64,000 nucleotides of DNA from Asterella californica (taxonomy: Eukaryota > Streptophyta > Marchantiopsida > Marchantiales > Aytoniaceae), in NCBI GenBank assembly GCA_036924285.1, contig JAYKYS010000006.1, forward strand, positions 27,254,001 through 27,318,000. Reading direction: 5' to 3'. This document shows positions 60,421 to 64,000 of the stretch, in pieces (position 1 is the first letter of the stretch; each line of letters starts with the position of its first letter). The notes below the pieces were generated by a model that saw only the letters and a program-made list of their open reading frames with translations, made no database searches and was not told where the DNA came from. A program made the position numbers and the translations under genes.

Positions 60421-61700
60421 GCTTATGCGTTAACTCGAAGACCTCGAGTTAACCACATGTCGACAGAAGTGAAGATACATTCCGATTGATGGCAATAATT
60501 GGTGGAAGCTACCAGAACGGATGAGGAGATCGTTGCAGCAACTAAACACATCAAGCTTATCAAGATGCATGGGTTAGCATTCAAAGACGGCAAAGTCTTG
60601 ATTCTCAACAATCTAGAGCTTCGTACGACTATCTTGATAGAATGTCATGATTCAGCGATTGTCGGTCATGTATGAATAGAGAAGACTTTAGAGGCGGTGC
60701 AGTGCATTTATTATTGGTAAAAAATGCACGATGATGTGATGAGATGCATCAAAAGTTGTTTTGGTTGTCAACAGAACAAGGCAATCAATCAAACACCAGC
60801 AGGATTACTACAACCATTACCTATTCTTACTAACCGTTGGAAACATGTGAGTATGGATTTAGTGTGTGAACTACCTCCAACTAGTGTTGGATTTGACTCT
60901 ATTGTAATTTTTGTTGATAAGTTGAGCAAAATGATTCATATTCGTCCAGCCAAGAAGACTGTTACTGCACCAGAGTTGGCTCAAATCTACTTAGACGCTA
61001 TTTTTGCTCGACTAGTGTCTTAATTACTGGTAGGAGATCACATTTTACAAGCATGTTTTGGAAAACCTTGTTTGGGTTATTCAAAACTAAGCTTGCCATG
61101 TCCACAGCTTACCATCCTCAGAGTGATAGACAAACAGAACAGGCTAATCGGACGATAGAATATATGTTACGAGCTTTTACGTTTAAAGAGCAAGCGAGGT
61201 GGGATGAACTTTTATCTTTAGTACAGTTCTCCTACAATAACTCGGTGAACTCGCATGGCCAAAAGCTACCCTGTTCTACTTGATGTACGGTGTATATCCG
61301 CTCACTCCTTCTAATTTTACTAGATTTGGATCAGGACAAGAGTCAACAACCAAAGTTGCTACCGTCAACAAATTTGTGTAGAAGATTCATGCAGGTGTTC
61401 ACCAAGCCAAGGAGAAGATTCAAATTGCTCAAAATCGTCAGAAGCAATACGCAGATGCTCATCGTCGTCATGTGGAGTTTGACATTAGAGAGAAAGTGTG
61501 GTTATCTACCACTAACTTGTCGTTAGTAGGTGTTCTAAAATTTAACCTCAGATACATCGGTCCATTCACCATCCTATGACGAGTTGAAGCTGTGGCGTAC
61601 AAATTACAACTTCCGGTTCATATGCACATGCACCCGGTGTTTTATGTTTCTTTATTGAAGAAATATGTTTCACGTTCTCCTCGTTTCATCAATCCGCATG
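60421..61700 (+). pseudogene. Integrase of the chromovirus
   Basis: The HHCC zinc domain ends in CIKSCFGCQQNK (60745-60780) but its His part is cut by stops. The core has SMDLVCELPP with the first Asp. The second motif reads TGRRSHFTSMFWK where an S-D-R-G is usual, so the second acidic residue looks lost. AYHPQSDRQTEQANRT keeps the Glu. A GPF module follows (YIGPFTI, with a stop behind it) and MHPVFYVSLLKKY. The pieces lie in at least three frames. Confidence 0.88.
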
Positions 61701-61709
61701 TCAAAAATA

Positions 61710-61916
61710 GTGGATGATCATGAGGAATACGAGATAGAAAGCATACTGAACAAACGTCTTCGTGGTACTCGATATCCTAAGATAGAATACTTGGTGAAAT
61801 GGAAATGATATTCATTATATGAGGCTAATTGGGAGCCACTAGGAAATTTGACTAATGCCTACTTGTTAGTTCAAGCTTATGAGCATTCTATCGTCAACGA
61901 GGACGTTGCGACTTAA
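61710..61916 (+). pseudogene. C-terminal chromodomain of the chromovirus
   Basis: The frame reads EEYEIESILNKR, PKIEYLVKWK, then TGA (61806-61808), then YSLYEANWEPLGNLTNAYLL, ending with TAA just before the PPT. The aromatic residues of the methyl-lysine cage are present. The stop stands where most chromodomains have Gly (VKWKGY), consistent with a single GGA to TGA change. Chromodomains are thought to steer integration to marked chromatin. Confidence 0.9.
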
Positions 61917-61929
61917 ATGGAGGGAGGTT

Positions 61930-62296
61930 TGTAACCATGCATAGTTAACTATACTCATAGTTAGAACTATGTGTAGAGTTGACTATAGCATGCATAGTTA
62001 GCTATACTCATAGTTGGAACTATGTGTAGAGTTGACTATAGCGGGACCATGGAATGTGAGACTGGATAAGAATGTTGTGGTGTTGATATTTGATTGGTAG
62101 TTGATTGTGTGGGTTGCATGAAAGCCATGTCATCAATCAGTGTGAGGATTGATGAGTGGTTAGTATGGATTGGGGTGACTATATAAAGAAGATGAATGGT
62201 TCTTGAAGAGCATTCCACCTTGAGTTGAGTTAAGAGTTCTTCCGTCTACTCATGAGTGTTCTTGAGGATCGCGACTGAAGTTTCTGTAGTGTTACA
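61930..62296 (+). repeat. 3' LTR of the chromovirus (367 bp)
   Basis: It has the same ends as the 5' LTR (TGTAAC and GTTACA) and the same doubled 53-bp unit, but lacks 12 bases before the TATA box. It follows the PPT directly and is followed by the TTAAT target copy. Confidence 0.97.
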
Positions 62297-62301
62297 TTAA
62301 T

Positions 62302-64000
62302 AGACAAGGTTTAAGTTGAATAGTAGAAGAATGCAAGACATGTCGTTAGACACATAGTAGATAAATGTTTGTAGTAGTGTTATGTTCTTCGTGTAAATGA
62401 ATATGACATGTTACAAAAAAACTAATAAAATTACAAATAGAGGATGAGATGACATGCTATTGGAGCATATATTGAGTCACATGATAAACCATAGAGAACT
62501 TCTTTATTCAGCAATCTAATTTATGATCAATTTTTTCATAAAATAAGAATTAATCATTATACTGATATGCATATTTGATCTCATCATTGTCAAAAGAGAG
62601 GATGAATAAATCATCCATACTTCATACAAATGATGAATTACCAACCATTGTCATGTCATTTGAGCTATTGTCACCCAAAATGCACATAGGTCACGAAGGA
62701 GTAATATCTAAGTGACTTAGCAGGGTAAGACGCGACGTCACGCTTTTATGCCATGGCCAAAACTTGAAGAGAGAGAATCTATTTGTATTTGTCTTGTATC
62801 GTTATGATGTTTCGCACTAGGCGTGAAGTTCCTCAATAACTATGTCACTTGGAGACAATCGTAAGCATACTTTGTTCAGATCGACGAAAGATATAACTCT
62901 CATCGGCTGGAGAGTATGTAATGTAAGCGTGGTCGAGCTACATCATAAAAATTACGATATAGAACTTAGGTTCAAGGACGGGAGTCGAGACGTTGGTCTG
63001 ACTCAAATTATAACGTATTGTTATTTATGTACTGTATATGCGTCATTCAGTCCACAAAGATGATTAAAGCAACCATAATGAAAACCGTAACTGAATGGGC
63101 TTGGGAACTTAGCTGAATATGTAATAGATTTAGAGTGTAGATAGATTTATATTTTCCCAAACTAGAATAATGGTTTGTGGAAGGATTAAAAATGTGTGTG
63201 TATTTAATCTAAAGCACATAAGAAGGACTGCCCGATCTGAAGTATTAAAGTAACCGGAAGATAATACTTTGATTAAAACCAAACTATACAATAAATCAGA
63301 AGGTGGTTGAACATAGTAGCTACTAGGACTCATTCACAAGGATGAAGTGTTCATATTATTTGTGCTAGAAGAAAATATTCATCTATCAATTTGATTTGAC
63401 CATGTTGCTATTGTTTCAAGCCAACATATGTCAACCAATTTTACTCAAAGTTAATAGTTGAAATCCAACTATTAGTTATTGTTGGCACAACTATGACAAA
63501 ACGCATCATCTCAACACAAAATTTTAAATTATACTTATATCTATGTATCACATTAGTTCCAAAAATTTATCCATTTTCTTACAAGAAAGATCAGTTGTTA
63601 ACTCTGGAAACTGACACAAGTTCTTCATCAATATTACTCACATTGAACCAAATTTACAACACATGTTTAGTTTAATTTAAGTTCTAAGATATGATATCAT
63701 CTCCTTGACTATAAGCTCTCAAAATAGAAAAATACTACTATTTTGTAAACAAAATAAGAGTTTTTAATTAAGACATTACACGCATGTGTTTCCTTGAAAA
63801 GTGAAAAGCAAGAAACGCAACGCAATGAATAGCCAGCTAATGGAAAGATCCCATCAAGTTGTATAAAGTAAAAAGATACCCAGAGGACCAAGCAGCCAAC
63901 GTCCCAAAAGGAGGAAGAACATGTAGGCTATGTCTCGCTATTTGTAGCTCTAGAATCACCTATTGCTCTTAAACTATCACACACCGATAAATCAAAACTC
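62302..64000. other. 1.7 kb AT-rich DNA to the window end
   Basis: No gene or repeat family recognised; open stretches are short and without domains. Confidence 0.4.

Larger units (their letters stand above)
55895..62296 (+). mobile_element. Full-length but inactive Ty3/gypsy chromovirus
   Basis: A 6402-bp element with both LTRs (55895-56273 and 61930-62296) is flanked by TTAAT on both sides (55890-55894 and 62297-62301), a 5-bp target duplication. A PBS (56275) and a PPT (GGAGGGAGG, 61919-61927) are in place. Gag, protease, RT, RNase H, integrase and a C-terminal chromodomain follow in the gypsy order, the last marking it as a chromovirus. By eye the LTRs differ at about 17 or 18 sites plus a 12-bp gap, so the insertion is not recent. 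Stops, frameshifts and catalytic changes break every part of the coding region. Confidence 0.97.

Overview
The window looks like nuclear DNA of a land plant, probably a seed-free one such as a bryophyte; the plant call is firm and the lineage is inference. The signs are a SWEET sugar transporter with the intron layout typical of plants, an LRR-XII receptor kinase with its intron in the kinase domain, a plant F-box/kelch gene, a short run of the plant telomere motif CCCTAAA, and many Ty3/gypsy elements, one ending in a PHD finger.

Layout. 1-9.4 kb is a nest of broken LTR retroelements: a pol remnant with a C-terminal PHD finger, two tandem LTR starts, a reversed gag piece, two copies of an LTR-like repeat, a decayed gag and a palindrome-rich LTR-like block, closed by a short TIR element. 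9.4-22.5 kb has no gene I can name. It holds a possible SINE head (13.26 kb) and a clear Stowaway-like MITE (17.9 kb). 22.5-28.1 kb is the gene-rich core: an F-box/kelch gene (+) converges on a six-exon SWEET gene (-) that I assembled from splice sites. 29.5-36 kb holds a two-hairpin repeat family, a coding remnant, and a pair of inverted LTR-like arms flanking a telomere-like run. 38.2-42.1 kb is a two-exon non-RD LRR receptor kinase (-). 44-48.6 kb holds a decayed PIF/Harbinger-like remnant and a second, reversed copy of the PHD-type gypsy family. 50.6-52.7 kb is a small two-exon coiled-coil gene (-). A third hairpin-repeat copy lies at 53.2-53.8 kb. 55.9-62.3 kb is a full-length but inactivated chromovirus with both LTRs, a matching 5-bp target duplication, PBS, PPT and a chromodomain. 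The rest is AT-rich sequence without recognisable content.

The four host genes do not form an operon or an evident pathway: ubiquitin-ligase adaptor, membrane sugar uniporter, cell-surface immune-type receptor, and a small unknown protein. The host genes keep open frames across their exons, whereas every retroelement pol carries stops, frameshifts or lost catalytic residues.
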